DNA of 64,000 nucleotides from Phragmites australis (lineage: Eukaryota > Streptophyta > Magnoliopsida > Poales > Poaceae): contig NC_084939.1 in the NCBI RefSeq assembly GCF_958298935.1, positions 3,983,501 through 4,047,500 on the forward strand, read 5' to 3'. Under the pieces are notes generated by a model. The model saw only the letters and a program-made list of their open reading frames with translations, did no database searches and was not told the DNA's origin. This document shows positions 45,276 through 57,340 of this stretch, one piece after another; the first letter of the stretch is position 1, and each line of letters begins with the position of its first letter. A program made the translations under genes and the position numbers.

Positions 45276-46681
45276 TTGAAGAGCATGCAACCAGTTAGCT
45301 ATTCTGAAATTCGCACAACAAAGGAAAAGGATTCTGAAGGGGGTAAATCTGCCTTCATCGAGGAAGGAGCCAAGGAAGAAGTCTACACTGAAGAGCATGA
45401 GGAGCTTTTAGGCACATGCCAGGTAAATCTGCCTTCATCGAGGAAGGAACCAAGGAAGAAGTCTATACTGAAGAGCATGAGGAGCTTTTAGGCACATGCC
45501 AAACTGCCTGGACTCTCTTTGTGGATGGCTATGGCAAAGACGGTAAGCGCATCTATGATCAAGTGAGGGGTCAAACCTGTCATCAGTGCCGGTAAGTTCC
45601 CCTGGAAGAACTATTTTGGAGTGCTGTAGTTTCGATACAGATTCCTTTGTTATGTCATGCTTATGTGTTGTATTGTTGATTTTTTTTACGGCTAAAAAAG
45701 CTTTGTGATATTCATTAGAGAAAAGAAAAAACAAGAAAATTGCAAGATTAAGACTAAATAAGAATGTACTTACCTTTTAGGAACGAAGTAAAATATTTTT
45801 AACTACCTCCTTCCTAACCCGATTTAATTTGTGTTTACTAGCTAAATCAATGCTCATATTTTAGTCTGGCTAGGGTCCAACTAAAATATTTACTAAAAGT
45901 TTATGTCATCTATTTTGGTAGATGGCAAGTTATTGTAATTCTTGTTCTGAGGTTTTCATGATCCATGATATTTGTTGTTTGTGACTACTGATTTATTTTA
46001 CTCAACATATTCCTTGAGGAGGCCAGATGTACAGTGTAGTAGCATATTTGCTGTTAAAAAAAGAAGCAGCATATTTACCGTTCATCATTTTTGCTCAGCT
46101 TTGGCATAATAGTGTAATACTTCCATGTACAGACAGAAAACACTTGGTCATCATACAAGCTGCTGTAAATGCCAGATTGTCCAAGGACAGTTCTGTGGTG
46201 ATTGTTTGTAAATGAGGTGAGTTTTTTTAAGAAATTTTTCTATTGAATGTTTGCGGGTTGGTTTTGTTACAAGAGAAAAATAAACATAATATTATGCATT
46301 GGGATTTTGATATCGAATTCTATGAAATAAAAATTCCCTAGTCTTTAGTTTTTCTGATATTTAGTTGTCGTGAGAAATTTTCAGTTACGGATCCTTACCA
46401 TCGGCAAATATCAAAGTTTCCCCAATTTTTGGAAGAAATGTTAAAATAGACTACATGTATCTAAATTGCGTTCTGTTTTCTTTTCTCCCCTATGAATCTG
46501 CACTTCACATTTAGTTGTCACTTTTGGATTGGCATTTTATAATCAATGCAGGTATGGTGAGAATGTGCAAGAAGCTAAGAAGAATCCTAATTGGATGTGC
46601 CCAGTTTGCCGTGGCATTTGTAATTGCAGTATATGCAGAACTAAGAAAGGATGGTTCCCAACTGGTTGTGCATATAGGAAG
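45276..46681 (+). pseudogene. CDCA7-like (zf-4CXXC_R1) gene, cysteine-domain exons
   Basis: Exon to 45591: MQPVSYSEIRTTKEKD, EEHEELLGTCQTAWTLFVDG, RGQTCHQC. Exon 46133-46216: QKTLGHHTSCCKCQIVQ, QFCGDCL. Exon 46552-46681: [38 protein letters not shown]. Together these give the CXXC series of the zf-4CXXC_R1 domain (CHQC, CCKC, CGDC, CPVC, CNC..C), which in CDCA7 proteins recognises chromatin in DNA-methylation pathways. Splice sites agree in phase. Lesions: an exact-style 80-bp tandem duplication in the first exon (frameshift) and CL*MR (TAA where Tyr is expected). The last exon is absent here; a copy is at 12714-13124. Upstream exons are cut by the Harbinger-type element. Confidence 0.88.
45343..45501 (+). 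repeat. 80-bp tandem duplication in coding exon
   Basis: GTAAATCTGCCTTCATCGAG begins at 45343 and 45423, each running to GGCACATGCCA. The two units differ at only a few bases (GGAGCC/GGAACC, CTACACT/CTATACT). Period 80, not a multiple of three. Confidence 0.92.
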
Positions 46682-46739
46682 GTATATATACTAACATGCA
46701 TACACTTTTACAATTGGAAAGCACAAACTGCCATTTGAA

Positions 46740-47982
46740 GCATAAGTAATTTGGAATTCATATATGAGGAAGCATCAGGTGTATAAGAGTGTTTTGATGC
46801 ACATATACACAAACTCAAACTTGGTTATTGGTTTCAATCTAGATGGCCCAAATGGAGGTGGGAATTCCATCATCCCACTTGGGCCGACTTAGGCCCAATC
46901 CAACTTGGACAGAAGAAAAGTTATATAAGTGGGTTAGAGAATTCCCCCCTCCCACTTAGGCCATCGAGATTGGAACAAATGATCAAGATGTTGATTCAAA
47001 AGGTATTTTAGCAACATTCCGATTAACTTGATTCTGAATTTAAACACATGCAAAAGAACATAACTACCAACAACATATATCATATATATTATCATGAGCA
47101 TTTCAAAATAAAATATTATAGAACATAAGCTACTCATGAACATCAATGTATCAAATATGACAGTTGTCAAAGAGAGGTGACATAACACATGAACTAAACA
47201 AACAAGTGTTAAAACAAAAGGATTGCTCTCAGTACAGTTACCGAATTAACGGCCATGCAACGCATACTAAGCTTTACTGATTAGTGCGACAAATTCACCA
47301 CTAGAGCTAGGCCGAACTACCCAAGTTAAAGATCAAGTATAATATCTCCACTAAACTCAACAGAACAGTACCAGCAGGCCACAAAGGAGCCAACACACAC
47401 GGCACAAGGCAGCAGGGCGCCAAAAATGCTCAACCACAGAGCACACACCAGAGCATCTAACCGAGTTTTGCTGCTGGACAGAGACAGCAGAGAGCACAAG
47501 GCGCCTAACAAGAGCACCAACACTCAACAGAGCACCCAAGAGTGCAACACCACTAGACACAAGGCGCCAAAGAAGCACACCACTAGGGTACACAAAGAGC
47601 TAAATAGGGGTACCACAAGATCAATAACTAGCGACCACAGCCTAGCTCAAGTGCACAAATGAGACACTAATCAAACTTAGCCAGCTATCATCACAGAGTA
47701 TCACAATCACCTCTTCTAGCATGCAAGTTAAATGAAATTAACAAGAGAGTAAAACTGATGCACGCTAGATAGTAAGACAGGAAGAAGAGAGGAAAGAGCT
47801 TACTGTCCAGAGGGTAGGAGAAGGCAAGGCACGCAAAGGCGCTGTCCCAGAAAACAGAGACTCCCCCTCTATGCCAAGGTCGATGGTGAGAATATTTTCG
47901 GAGATACAATGCTGATATGTCAGCTGCAGGGCACGCTATAGACAATACCCGAGGAGTCGAAGACACCACAACAGTAGGAGCC
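46740..47982. mobile_element. Probable left part of a copia 3' LTR (minus)
   Basis: CDCA7-like intron homology ends at ~46750. The rest has a minus-strand promoter look (CCCACTTATATAACTTTTC at ~46922-46940) and a CA-rich tract (47340-47660) like the one on the far side of the gypsy insertion (59700-59950). I could not fix the LTR's left end. Confidence 0.45.
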
Positions 47983-48593
47983 TGTTAGGACTGGAATCCC
48001 AAACAAGGTGAGCCTTCGGATACGGAGATATCAAATGGCTCTCAGAGCGACACGTGTTGGAGGAGGAACAGTTTTTCGATATCTCTTCCGGGTACACTGT
48101 GGCTCTATTTATAGCCCGTACTCGACGACCACAGGTGCGGTTTACAAATCCTACCCTCTCACCTGCTACATTCCCGGAATATTCGAGGGCATTATGGTAC
48201 AAATGAGCATAATCACATAATTACAGTAGTACCCCGGGCCACTGTTTCAAGGTGATTCCTGTCTCTGAAGGGCATCGAAGCCTCCTCCGCTCGGATGTCA
48301 GCCGGATAGCCTTCGTCCCTCGAGCGAAGGTCGGCTTGCATCTTTGCCCACTGCGAATGCTGCAGACTGCGGGTCCCGGCTTCGCTCGCAGCCAAAGGTC
48401 TCCTTCGACTTTGCCAGTATGGGAGATCGAAGGTGCGGGCGCGCCTACACCCTTTGACCGACATAGCTCTACGATATTCGCCGCTTGCAGATGAAGTCCT
48501 TGGAACAAAACCACAACGGCTAGCACGTAGTATTTCCAGTAGACTTCTCCCTCCAAAGTGGGGGGGGGGGGCGTTGGGAGATCATCCCGAACA
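47983..48593 (-). repeat. Gypsy 3' LTR
   Basis: 611 bp with a minus-strand TATA box (CTATAAATAG, 48105-48114) and a G12 run (48560-48571). A purine tract (AGTAGGGGGCTAC) abuts it on the internal side (48594-48606). Confidence 0.92.
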
Positions 48594-48846
48594 GTAGCCC
48601 CCTACTGGTAAGGTTTATCTTCGATAGGCCGAGCCTGTACCCTACGAGATATCTCAACACCGTCCCCTTCGACCTCTCAAACTCTACTGTTGCCAATGCA
48701 TGTTGTTGAGTATTATTGTTCTGTATAAGGAAAAAAAATTGTTTTATTATTATCATTAGGTTTTTTTGTTTTTATTTTTTATAGATTACCAGACGGCTCC
48801 TTGGTAACTGCCGAAAGGTCTCCTCAGTAACCGCCACCACCTTACA

Positions 48847-48855
48847 CTATAAATA
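48847..48855 (+). promoter_or_regulatory. TATA box for the antisense gene
   Basis: CTATAAATA on the plus strand, between the 3' LTR and the antisense gene and facing it, opposite to the element's own transcription. Confidence 0.6.
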
Positions 48856-48889
48856 TCATGCTGCTGTCAATATTTTTTACCACGCCTTT

Positions 48890-51800
48890 GCTGAAGCCGT
48901 CGCTCTCATACGAAGTTGCCTAAACTTTCTCGAGCCTTTCGGAGGAAGCCTCGGTTTCCAACTCTGCACGCAATCTGCTGTTCGAGTCAATCTCTTCAGA
49001 CCAGATGGCGCTGAAGCTTTGATCCTCTCGCCGAAGACATACTGGATCGGGCAATCCAAGGTGGACAGCGAAGTGCTGGGAAGGGTTAATTAGCGATGTT
49101 TCGAAGGTCCAGCTCCCAGGTCGATAGAAGACACCGGAGCCTGCCGATGACGAAGCGGTTGTGTTTGTGCATTACTTCCGAGCGAGTCATCGCACTGAAA
49201 TTATTCGAAAAAAATTATTCGAAGTCTATCTCCATCAACTGATCCCTAACGCAATAGTGAGGATGGGGCTCTTCGCCTGGGCAGCTCGTTCAGAAGGCGT
49301 GAAAACATCCGCCAGGGCCTTCGCTGCCACACACCAACTTCATCATCAACCCAAACCAGTTTTCACTCATGGAGTTCAGAGCGAAGCTCACTACGAGTGC
49401 TTGAATTTCGCGTATCGCGCTGGGCTAACTACGCCCGTCGTGGTGTATAAGAACAAATGGCCCAGTGACTAGACCCAATGGTGGTTCTACCACAAGGTGG
49501 ACACCGAAGAATTTCTCGTATCAAAATGCGAAGAGGTGAAGGGAAACCGCGCACCGGATGTGCGACTGAAGTCATTGCAACATATGGCTCTCGAGGCCTT
49601 CGCCAGGTGCGCAAAATATCTTTCAACTTGCAACCTGGTGGAGGAGTTCATAGCTGCCAGAGTTTGGCCCCTTAGCCGAGATTGGGCTATTCCGGAAATC
49701 GGGGAAAAAGGGCCCGAGGGGCTTTGCCGGCCCCACCCTATTGTACATGGCTTCGTAGGTACTCGCTTATCCGTAGTCATTCATATATTTTATGTCTTCA
49801 TCCTTGCTTAACGGTTTTGATATTTTCCAGATTTGTCGGTGGCCGAATTAGAGGCCAGGGCTGTAATGCTGGTCGGCAAGTTTACAACAGGCGAAGCACA
49901 GCTGTGTGCCGAACAAGGCCTCATTTGAAGACTGAATAGAGTCTTTGAATATCGAGGCCTATACTATCTTGAACGGTCGAAGGTCACCACCGTGCTGTAG
50001 GGTGGCAGGGAAGGTTCTCCGGCAGCGAATGTGGGCGAAGAGGCTGCCGGTAGCTCTTCAATGAAAAGAAAATACCCTGAGCAATCGCTGAGGGGAGGTC
50101 GGGCAAAGAAGGCTCTCTCCCTCCGGAAGAGGCCACACGAAGCTGCACATCTCCGGAGAGTTCCACTGCGTCGCGTGATATGCTCTGACGGGAAACTCCC
50201 GAAGGCACCCAGGAGGGCCAGGCTTCGAAGTCATTGTTCTGCTCCCACGTTGATCTTCCAACACTGATCCTGAGCGATGACGAAGAGTTGACAGAGGTGG
50301 GAACGGTACTTGAGGCCACCACTCGGGAGCCCGAAGCCGAGGGTACCGATAACGTTGAAGTGGTGGCATACTCATCGCCCTCTTCGCCTTCGAGCTCGTC
50401 CTCTAAGACCGAGACATTGAAACCGAGTGCACCCCGCCACGACGGAAAGAGATTGATGGGCCTCGGCGGGCTGCTTGACACGAAGGTCATTGCACCTGAG
50501 GCATTCAAGCCTGCCTCTTTTGAACCAAGCGCCGGGGAGGTTTATGACACGAAGAAGATTTTTAGCACCTTTGTCCTCCCTGAACTTGAAATCCCTCTCG
50601 GCCAGAAGCCCGCTAACAAGCTGCTCGATGCCTCCGACGTGCTCATTGCGAAGGTATATCGTTATTTTTTGATATTATTGTACTTAGTATTTTGCTGACT
50701 TGTGTTCGACTTTCCAGGCTTTGCTTCTATCGCGGGCTCAGCGCAAGCAAGCTGAGAAATCCGAAGCCCGGGCTCGGAGTGCACATGCACAGATTGATAT
50801 GTTGCAAAAGCGAGCAAAAAAAGCCGAAGGCCAAAAATGCGAGTTATCGCGTCGAGCGAGGGATGCTGAATTGCGCCTAGAATAGCTTGAAAAAGAGCTC
50901 AGCACCCTTCGCTCAGAGAAGCAAATTGCCGAAGACGAAGTGAACTGCCTGCACCAAAACCTGCAGTCTTCCGAGGCGCAAGTGTGCGAACTGCAGGCAC
51001 TTTGTGCATCGGAGAAAACAAGGGTGTAGCAGCTGCAATCCAAATTGAGCGAGGCGAAGGCTTTTTCTGAGGATGCTCTTAATGTGATTGGGGAGCTCGA
51101 GTCGAAGGTAGTTGCCACATGCAAAGCCATCAGCCATACCTTCGAAGGTATTGGTGCCTCGGTGACTCCCCCAACAATAGAACTTGTCGGGCTGGGGGGG
51201 ACTCTTAGGTTGGATCAATGAAACCAGTGGAAGCCTTCTACCTGCTGCTCAACTTTATGGCAACTTCTGCGCGATGGTTGCTGCCTGAAGTCTCGTGCAG
51301 TCTATTGAGATGACAGGTTGTGACCATCATACTGCTCTTCAGAAGCCCTCCTTCTAGTATCCGGTGGACTTGTCGACTTTGGCCATTACGAAGGCGTCGA
51401 AGAGCAGCGCTTGATCATTTTTACCACCAACTACTGGTGCCAGCACGGTCACGAGCTCGCTCTTCGAGAAGCGAAGATGAACCGACAAATGGGTACGCTG
51501 CTTTCCATATTCTGTTATCTGGTCGAAGCTCATAAATAAATTATTTGTAATCAAATATCTTTTAAAAGGGCAAGGCGAGGGATGATCCCTCGTCCAAAGC
51601 GACAACCACGGCGGCCGGAGATACTGGAAAGGTGGACTGATTCAGCGTGAAGCATCGTTTTGTTTTTGGCTTTGCTTTTGTGATTTTGGCAATGTAACAC
51701 ATTGGTGGCGTAATATATCTTATATTTGCTTTGAAGTGTTTTTGACTTGTTGCGCTCCCTGCGCAGGTCCTTCCTTCGAACACTACGCAGGTAGCCAAAG

Positions 51801-52320
51801 AGGCTGTCCGCCTGACCATGATGAGGGACAATTTTTATGTGTCTTGGTCTTGCTGGGAATCTTTTCACCGTCGTCATGCCGATATTGAGCTGGAGCGGTA
51901 TTGGCATGTGAAGTGTAGATCGTAAGATGATATGAATGCTAGGATGAAAGCGTTTTGGAAATCCCTTAGTCCTTCAGCGCTAGCTAATCACTGAGCTAAA
52001 CGCGATCTGCGCCGTATGGCGAAAGGAGACGTCAAAGTTCCATCTGTGCTCCTTGAGCCGAAGGTTGAGCCTCAAGACGAAGAGCCCCTTCTGCGCTGGA
52101 CGCAACTTTGCTATCGCCGTGGCCCTTCTTTGCAAGTAGTAGAACATGACGGCGGCGAAGATAATCTTCGAGCATCTCCATCGTATTCGAGTCATGTTGG
52201 GGCCCCACTGGCCCCAACGATGCAATTTCACACCAGCAAAGGCGTTGCTTTTCAATTTTCTTTCAGCCGTTGGTATAAGGATTTTGTTGATCCAGATATT
52301 GATTGCTATGCAGAATAAAT
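48890..52320 (+). pseudogene. Antisense gene of the gypsy element (gypsy-type domain, coiled coil)
   Basis: Plus-strand spliced gene opposite to pol. N-terminal piece 49161-49755: VYLHQLIPNAIVRMGLFAWA, THQLHHQPKPVF, NFAYRAGLTTPVVVYKNKWP, WWFYHKVD; this resembles the 'putative gypsy-type transposon' domain of grass elements. An intron (~49757-49830) leads to SVAELEARAVMLVGKF. Acidic Ser-rich region 50234-50650 (LILSDDEELTEVG). Intron 50654-50717, then coiled coil 50718-51180 (QRKQAEKSEARARSAHAQID, LEKELSTLRSEKQIAEDEV). A further exon is near 51768-52318. Stops at 49470, 49926, 49998, 50883 and 51027 plus a frameshift near 50180 break it. Grande elements carry an antisense gene (gene23) in the same place. 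Function unknown. Confidence 0.7.
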
Positions 52321-52639
52321 TTTGTATTTGCATTATCACTTGTTTTCTTTTGTTACACTTCGGCGGCAACGCACCCGAAGCGTCGTTTGTGATTTGAGAC
52401 ATTTCCAAATCTTATGGAGGGGAGGGGGCTTCAGGCACGACGTACCAAGCAATGTCATCCCACTGATTTTTGCCGCAGTTTCCTGCGATTGCACAGTAGT
52501 TTTTTTTATATGCCGTCCCCCCCCCCCAATTTTTAGTCGCAGGTAACTTCGACCTGTAGAGATTTATGCTGTTGATTGAACAATTTTGCGTTAGTTTGTT
52601 CCGCCTTTTGTTAGGTTGGACGACTCTTCAACTTATCTT

Positions 52640-53012
52640 CCGAAGGTTTGCTTTTCCTTCAGTGTGGGGGTAGGTGCTCTTAGCCCCCGACTTTCGCCAG
52701 AAGTGCATTGCCCTTTCGTAGGTCAAGTGACACTTCGGTTTTCTTCCGAAGGTTTGTTTTTCCTTCGGTGCGGGGCAGACACTCTTAGCCCCCGACTTTT
52801 GCTCGAAGTGCGCCACCTTTTTGTAGGTCAAGCGACACTTTGGTTTTTCTTCCGAAGGTTTATTTTTCCTTCGGTGCGGGGGCAGGCACTCTTAGCCCCT
52901 GACTTTTGCTTGAAGTGTGCCGCCTTTTCATTGGTCAAGCAACACTTTGGTTTTTTTTTTCCGAAGGTTTGTTTTTCCTTCGGTGCGGGGGCAGGCACTC
53001 TTAGCCCCCGGA
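52640..53012. repeat. 106-bp minisatellite in gypsy 3' region
   Basis: CCGAAGGTTTG starts at 52640, 52746, 52852 and 52961 (periods 106, 106, 109), about 3.5 units. Each has TTTTTCCTTCGGTGCGGGG, CACTCTTAGCCCC and TAGGTCAAG phrases. Variable tandem repeats in this position are known from Tat and Athila elements. Confidence 0.92.
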
Positions 53013-53355
53013 TGGTTTTTGTACTCCCGTTCTCTCTTTTTTTTGTTTTTTTAAAGGTCAAAAGTGTACGCCTTTTTGCTTACACATGGCACCGCCCTCA
53101 TGTCGTCGATTGGTGCGCCAATCCACCCCTATGTTGGTGCACTTCGATGATAAACTACTAGTACTCGAGACAAGCAGTATTTTTCTGAGGGTAATACTAT
53201 ATCAATGTTTACATGGGCTCTTGCCTCATTAAAACCTCACCCCCTAACGAAGGGGTCCCCCTGTGAGGAAAAGCGTGTAGTTCCCTTACAAATTGATTAC
53301 AAGAAATGTTGTGAAAGAAAAATTACATAGAAGTCTTCGACTTGGCCGCCGACTT

Positions 53356-54440
53356 TCAGGCGTAGAACTTGCGAAGATTGTCTGTGTTCCAGGTATGCGG
53401 AAGCTCCTCACCTTCCATATTAGCTAGATGATATGAGCCAGGTCTTAACGATATTTTGAATAAGAAAGGACCATCCCATTTACTCTGAATTTTTCCCACC
53501 GATGTTGTTGTATCGAATCTTCGTAGCACCAGATCTCTAGGGGCGAAGGTTTTTTTGGATATATTCCTATCTCTCCATTTTCTTGTCTCCTGTTGAAACT
53601 TGGCCAGATTTTTGGCGGCTTGCAATCTTACTTCTTCAAGGGCATCCTTCGATGATAACTCTTCGCCTTGCTCTGGTTCGTTTCTGACCCTGAATGATTT
53701 GGTTTTACATTCCTATGGGTTCATGGCCTCTTCGCCGAAGAGGAGGCAAAATAGCGTGTACCCGGTCAGTCTTGCAACCGATGTTCTTAATGACCATAGC
53801 ACCTTGGGCAATTCTTTGACCCATTTCCCTTTTGGCAACCCCTGAAGACGCTTCGTGACACTGGTGAAGATGATGCCATTCGCTCTCTCAACTGCCCCAT
53901 TAGATTGTGGGTGGTATACGGATGCAAAAATTACTTTTATCCCAAGCTATTGCAGAAATCCCTGAAACCGGCACTATCGAATTGAGTGCCATTGTCCACA
54001 GTTACTTCGCTTGGAACTCCGAAGCGGCATACGATATTCTGCCATAGGAATTTTTGTATGTTTCTTGATGTTATGCTTACGAGTGGCATTGCCTCCACCC
54101 ATTTTGAGAAGTACTCTACTGCAACTACAGCATATCGCAAATTTCCTGGGGCTCGTGGCAACTGGCCAACAATGTCGATTTCCCACTGCCTTAGTGGCTA
54201 AATCGGCGGAATGAGCTGTGTCTTCGTCATGGGTCTGTTTGACCCCTTCGCCCAGAACTGACACTGCTGACAACTTTGGACCATTTGATCCGCATTGTTT
54301 ACAGCTGTCGGCGTATAGAAGCCCTGCCTATATGCTTTTCCGACTAGAGCCCTTGTGCCGATATGAGAACCGCACAACCCGCTGTGAATTTCTTTTAATA
54401 GGTTTTGTCTTTCTTTCTGGGATATGCATCGCAAGAACAG
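53356..54440 (-). pseudogene. Gypsy integrase
   Basis: H2C2 zinc finger (HSGLCGSHIGTRALVGKAYR, QSCQQCQFWAK, ~54270-54350), core with EYFSKWVEAMPL and VTVDNGTQFDSAGF (catalytic Asp and the second Asp context, ~53950-54130), and a C-terminal DNA-binding part (KWRDRNISKKTFAPRDLVLR, SKWDGPFLF, LPHTWNTDNLRKFYA; 53356-53625). It inserts element cDNA. Between 53626 and 53940 stops and frame changes remove the third catalytic residue region from an open frame, so it is inactive. Confidence 0.85.
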
Positions 54441-55160
54441 TGCACAGACCCTGGCTTTGTACAAATTAATTCCCATAACTTTGTAGTTTTTGGCTCTCTG
54501 GGCCATGCGCTTTTTCCCGACATGATCTTCGATGTTTCTCTGATCGAGAAGATAAGCCAGTATTGGAGAACACCAGTCTTCGCTTTCAATTGTCGCAACG
54601 GGACGTGTTTGGTTCAAAGTGTCTTCAGGGGTTGGTTCACTCAGCTTCTGATAGAAAACGTCTAAAGGCATAGGAAGGTTCTGCGAAGCCGCTTTTGCTA
54701 GCTCATCTGCTTCGAAGTTATCATTTCTTGATATACTCTTGACTGTGAATTCTAGGAAGTATTTTTCCATTCTTCGCACTGTTGTTCTGTACTTAATCAG
54801 CTCTGGTTCTTTTGCCTGGAATGTCTTGTCAATTTGACTTGCTATGACCTTCGAGTCTATCTTAACCAGCACTCTCCGGGTGCCCAAAGCCTTCGCCTTG
54901 CAAAGTACCAGGAGCACCGCTTCGTACTCCGCCGTATTGTTTGTAGAGCAGAACTCTAATCTAGCGGCATATCTTAGCTTTTGTCCCCGAAGGTGAGAAT
55001 AATATTGCCGAAACTCCTGCTCCCGTAGCTCCCCAAGCTCCGTCGCAATATGCGGTCCAGATAGGTTCTGGCAGTTCATCATCTGGGGCTTCGGTAAAGG
55101 GCGTCCATTCTGCCATGAAGTCTGCCAATGCTTGCGATTTTAATGATGTTCTTGCCACAA
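54440..55160 (-). pseudogene. Second RNase H (aRNH) of gypsy Pol
   Basis: Reads IWTAYCDGAWGATGAGVSAI (first catalytic Asp), STNNTAEYEAVLLVL (Glu), VLVKIDSKVIASQI (Asp) and NDNFEADELAKAAS (last Asp). This is a complete RNase H set separate from the weaker Ty3-type RNase H upstream at 55200-55700. A second, archaeal-like RNase H is typical of the Tat lineage. One frame change near 55000 separates the first strand from the rest. Confidence 0.8.
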
Positions 55161-55166
55161 AAACAA

Positions 55167-56851
55167 TCATGAATGGAGCGACCTTCGTGGCCCACTTCGC
55201 CATTCTTCCAATGGCTTCTTTGTTTTCAAACATGTCGTGGGCAAGGAAGTTGGTACTGTAATCCTGCGAGACGTGAAGTAGTGGCGAAGCTTGCAGGATG
55301 CCATTACTAGTGCATACGCTACTTTTTCCAACTCTGTGTATGACTTTTTTGGGCCTGCCAGAGCTTTCAATACATAATATATTGGTACTTGGCGCAGTTT
55401 GTTGTCTTCGGGTTTTTCCTGCACAAGTACAGCGCTGACTACCGAAGGGGATGCCACTATGTATAATAACAAATCCGCGCCTGGATCCGGGCTGGTCAGT
55501 GCTGTAAGCTTCGTCAGGTAGCTTTTTAACTCATCGAAGGCTGCTTGCTGCTCCGCATCCCATTTGAAAGGGTCGGAGCTTTTTAACACTTCGAAGAATG
55601 GTAAACTTCGCTCTGTAGATTTTGCAATGAACCTGTTCAATGCCGCCAATCTTCCTACCAAGCGTTGAGCTTGCTTTCTGTTCTGTGGGGGTTTCATATC
55701 TAAAATTGCCTGTATCTTCTGAGGATCCACTTGATACCTCTCTTCAACACCAAAAACCCTAGTAGTCTTCCGGATTGTACTCCGAAGACGCATTTCTCTG
55801 GGTTCAACTTTAAGCCTGCTTTTCGCAGGTTTTCGAAGGTTTCCCGTAGATCTTTGAGATGTTTGCTCCTTCTGGTACACTTGACCACTATGTCATCAAC
55901 ATAGGCCAAGACATTTCGTCCTACCTGTAATCTTAATACTGTCTGCACCAACCTGGTGAAGGTTGCGCCAGCGTTTCGAAGTCCAAAGGGCATCCTCATG
56001 AAGCAGTATATGCCGAAGGAGGTTCTAAAACTTGTCTTGTCCTCGTCTTCCTTTGCCATCCATATCTGGTGGTACCCCGCATATGCATCTAGGAAGCTTA
56101 ACATCTCGCAACCAGCCGCGGAGTCTACCAGCTAATCAATTCTAGGCAATGGGAAGTCGTCCTTGGGACAAGCTTTGTTTAAGTCTGCGAAGTCGATGCA
56201 CATTCGCCATTTTCCGTTGCTTTTCCTTACTAACACTGGGTTAGCCAGCCACTTTGAGTGCATTACTTCGCGTATGACTCCGGCATCAAGCACTTTTTCC
56301 ACTTCAGCCTTCATTGCTTCTTGTCTTTTGCTTGAAGGTTTCCTAAGCTTCTGTTTCCTTGGCTTCGCTTTAGGGTCCACATTTAGGTTGTGCTGAATGA
56401 TTTCCCGACTTACTCCTTGCAGGTCCTTAGGAGACCAAGCGAAGACATCATCGTTACCGCGGAGGAACATTACAAGTTGATGCTGGTCCTCCACCGGAGC
56501 CTCCGCTCCTATAGTGACTTTTTTATCTTGTTTTTCTTGATGTAGCTGCACTATTTTAGTCACTCCTTCTGGTGCAGCCTTTGCTGCCTTGCCTATTTTT
56601 GACTGGTTGCAACTTTCTTCCCGATCCGTCGAAGGGTCTGTTATCATGCGTACATTTAGTCTTCCTGGAGCTATTCCCACTTCGATTCGTCTAGCCACTC
56701 GCTGGTCTCCCAGGATAGGCATCTTCATGCACAAGTATGCATGGTGCGGTATTGCTCCAAATGTATTGAGGACTCCCCTTCCAAATATCACATTGTATGG
56801 GTAATCAATGTCCACCACATCGAAGGTAATGTCTTCTGTGCAGAAATTCAT
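55167..56851 (-). pseudogene. Gypsy reverse transcriptase and first RNase H
   Basis: RT: KVLDAGVIREVMHSKWLANP, GKWRMCIDFADLNKACPKD, LSFLDAYAGYHQIWM, FMRMPFGLRNAGATF, and the catalytic AYVDDIVV at ~55890-55910. RNase H: DPFKWDAEQQAAFDELK, LLLYIVASPSVVSAVL, SYTELEKVAYALVMA. It copies element RNA to DNA. Lesions are a TAG after PLPRID (~56130, CAG likely original) and a frameshift after GVQSGRLLGF (~55760). The catalytic YVDD is intact. Confidence 0.9.
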
Positions 56852-56863
56852 CTCTTCGCCAAA

Positions 56864-57184
56864 CTACACTGGGATTGTTATTTTTCCCAGAGCGTTGATT
56901 GTGTTTCTGCCGAAGCCTAGCAATGGTGATCCAGCTTGCTTTAAGTCACTTTGTCGCAGCCCCATTTTGTCAAAGGCATCAGTGAAGATGATGTCTGCTG
57001 AGCTTCCTCCGTCGATCAAGATCCTGTGTACTTCATTTCCCGAGATGTTTGCTGTAATGATGAAGGCATATGTGTGTGGATAGTTTAAGACCCTTATATC
57101 CTCTTGCGAGAATGTAATGGGAATGTTTGACCATCTTGAATTAATGTACGTTGGTCCCACTCCGACATGATTGACCCTTTGCAC
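56864..57184 (-). pseudogene. Gypsy protease
   Basis: 106-codon frame with [15 protein letters not shown] (protease DGGSSAD form common in this lineage) and [16 protein letters not shown] stop at its end (TIPV*FGEEM) separates it from the RT frame, which otherwise continues with FDVVDIDYPYNVIFGR. Confidence 0.85.
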
Positions 57185-57340
57185 ATATTCTTTTCGTCAT
57201 CTCTTAGATTCTATCTACTGGTTAGATCCCCCTGAGATGGCCAACACCACGTTGTACCCACGATTTATCGTGTTAACTAATTTTCTACTTTTTGGTGGTG
57301 CTTCGATTGCAGGTCTCGGTGGTGACGGAGGTAGCTCCCC

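Noticed and set aside
49984..50508. 174-codon minus frame in the gypsy element
   Set aside because: Shadow of the antisense gene; Ser/Pro-rich translation without gag or pol motifs.
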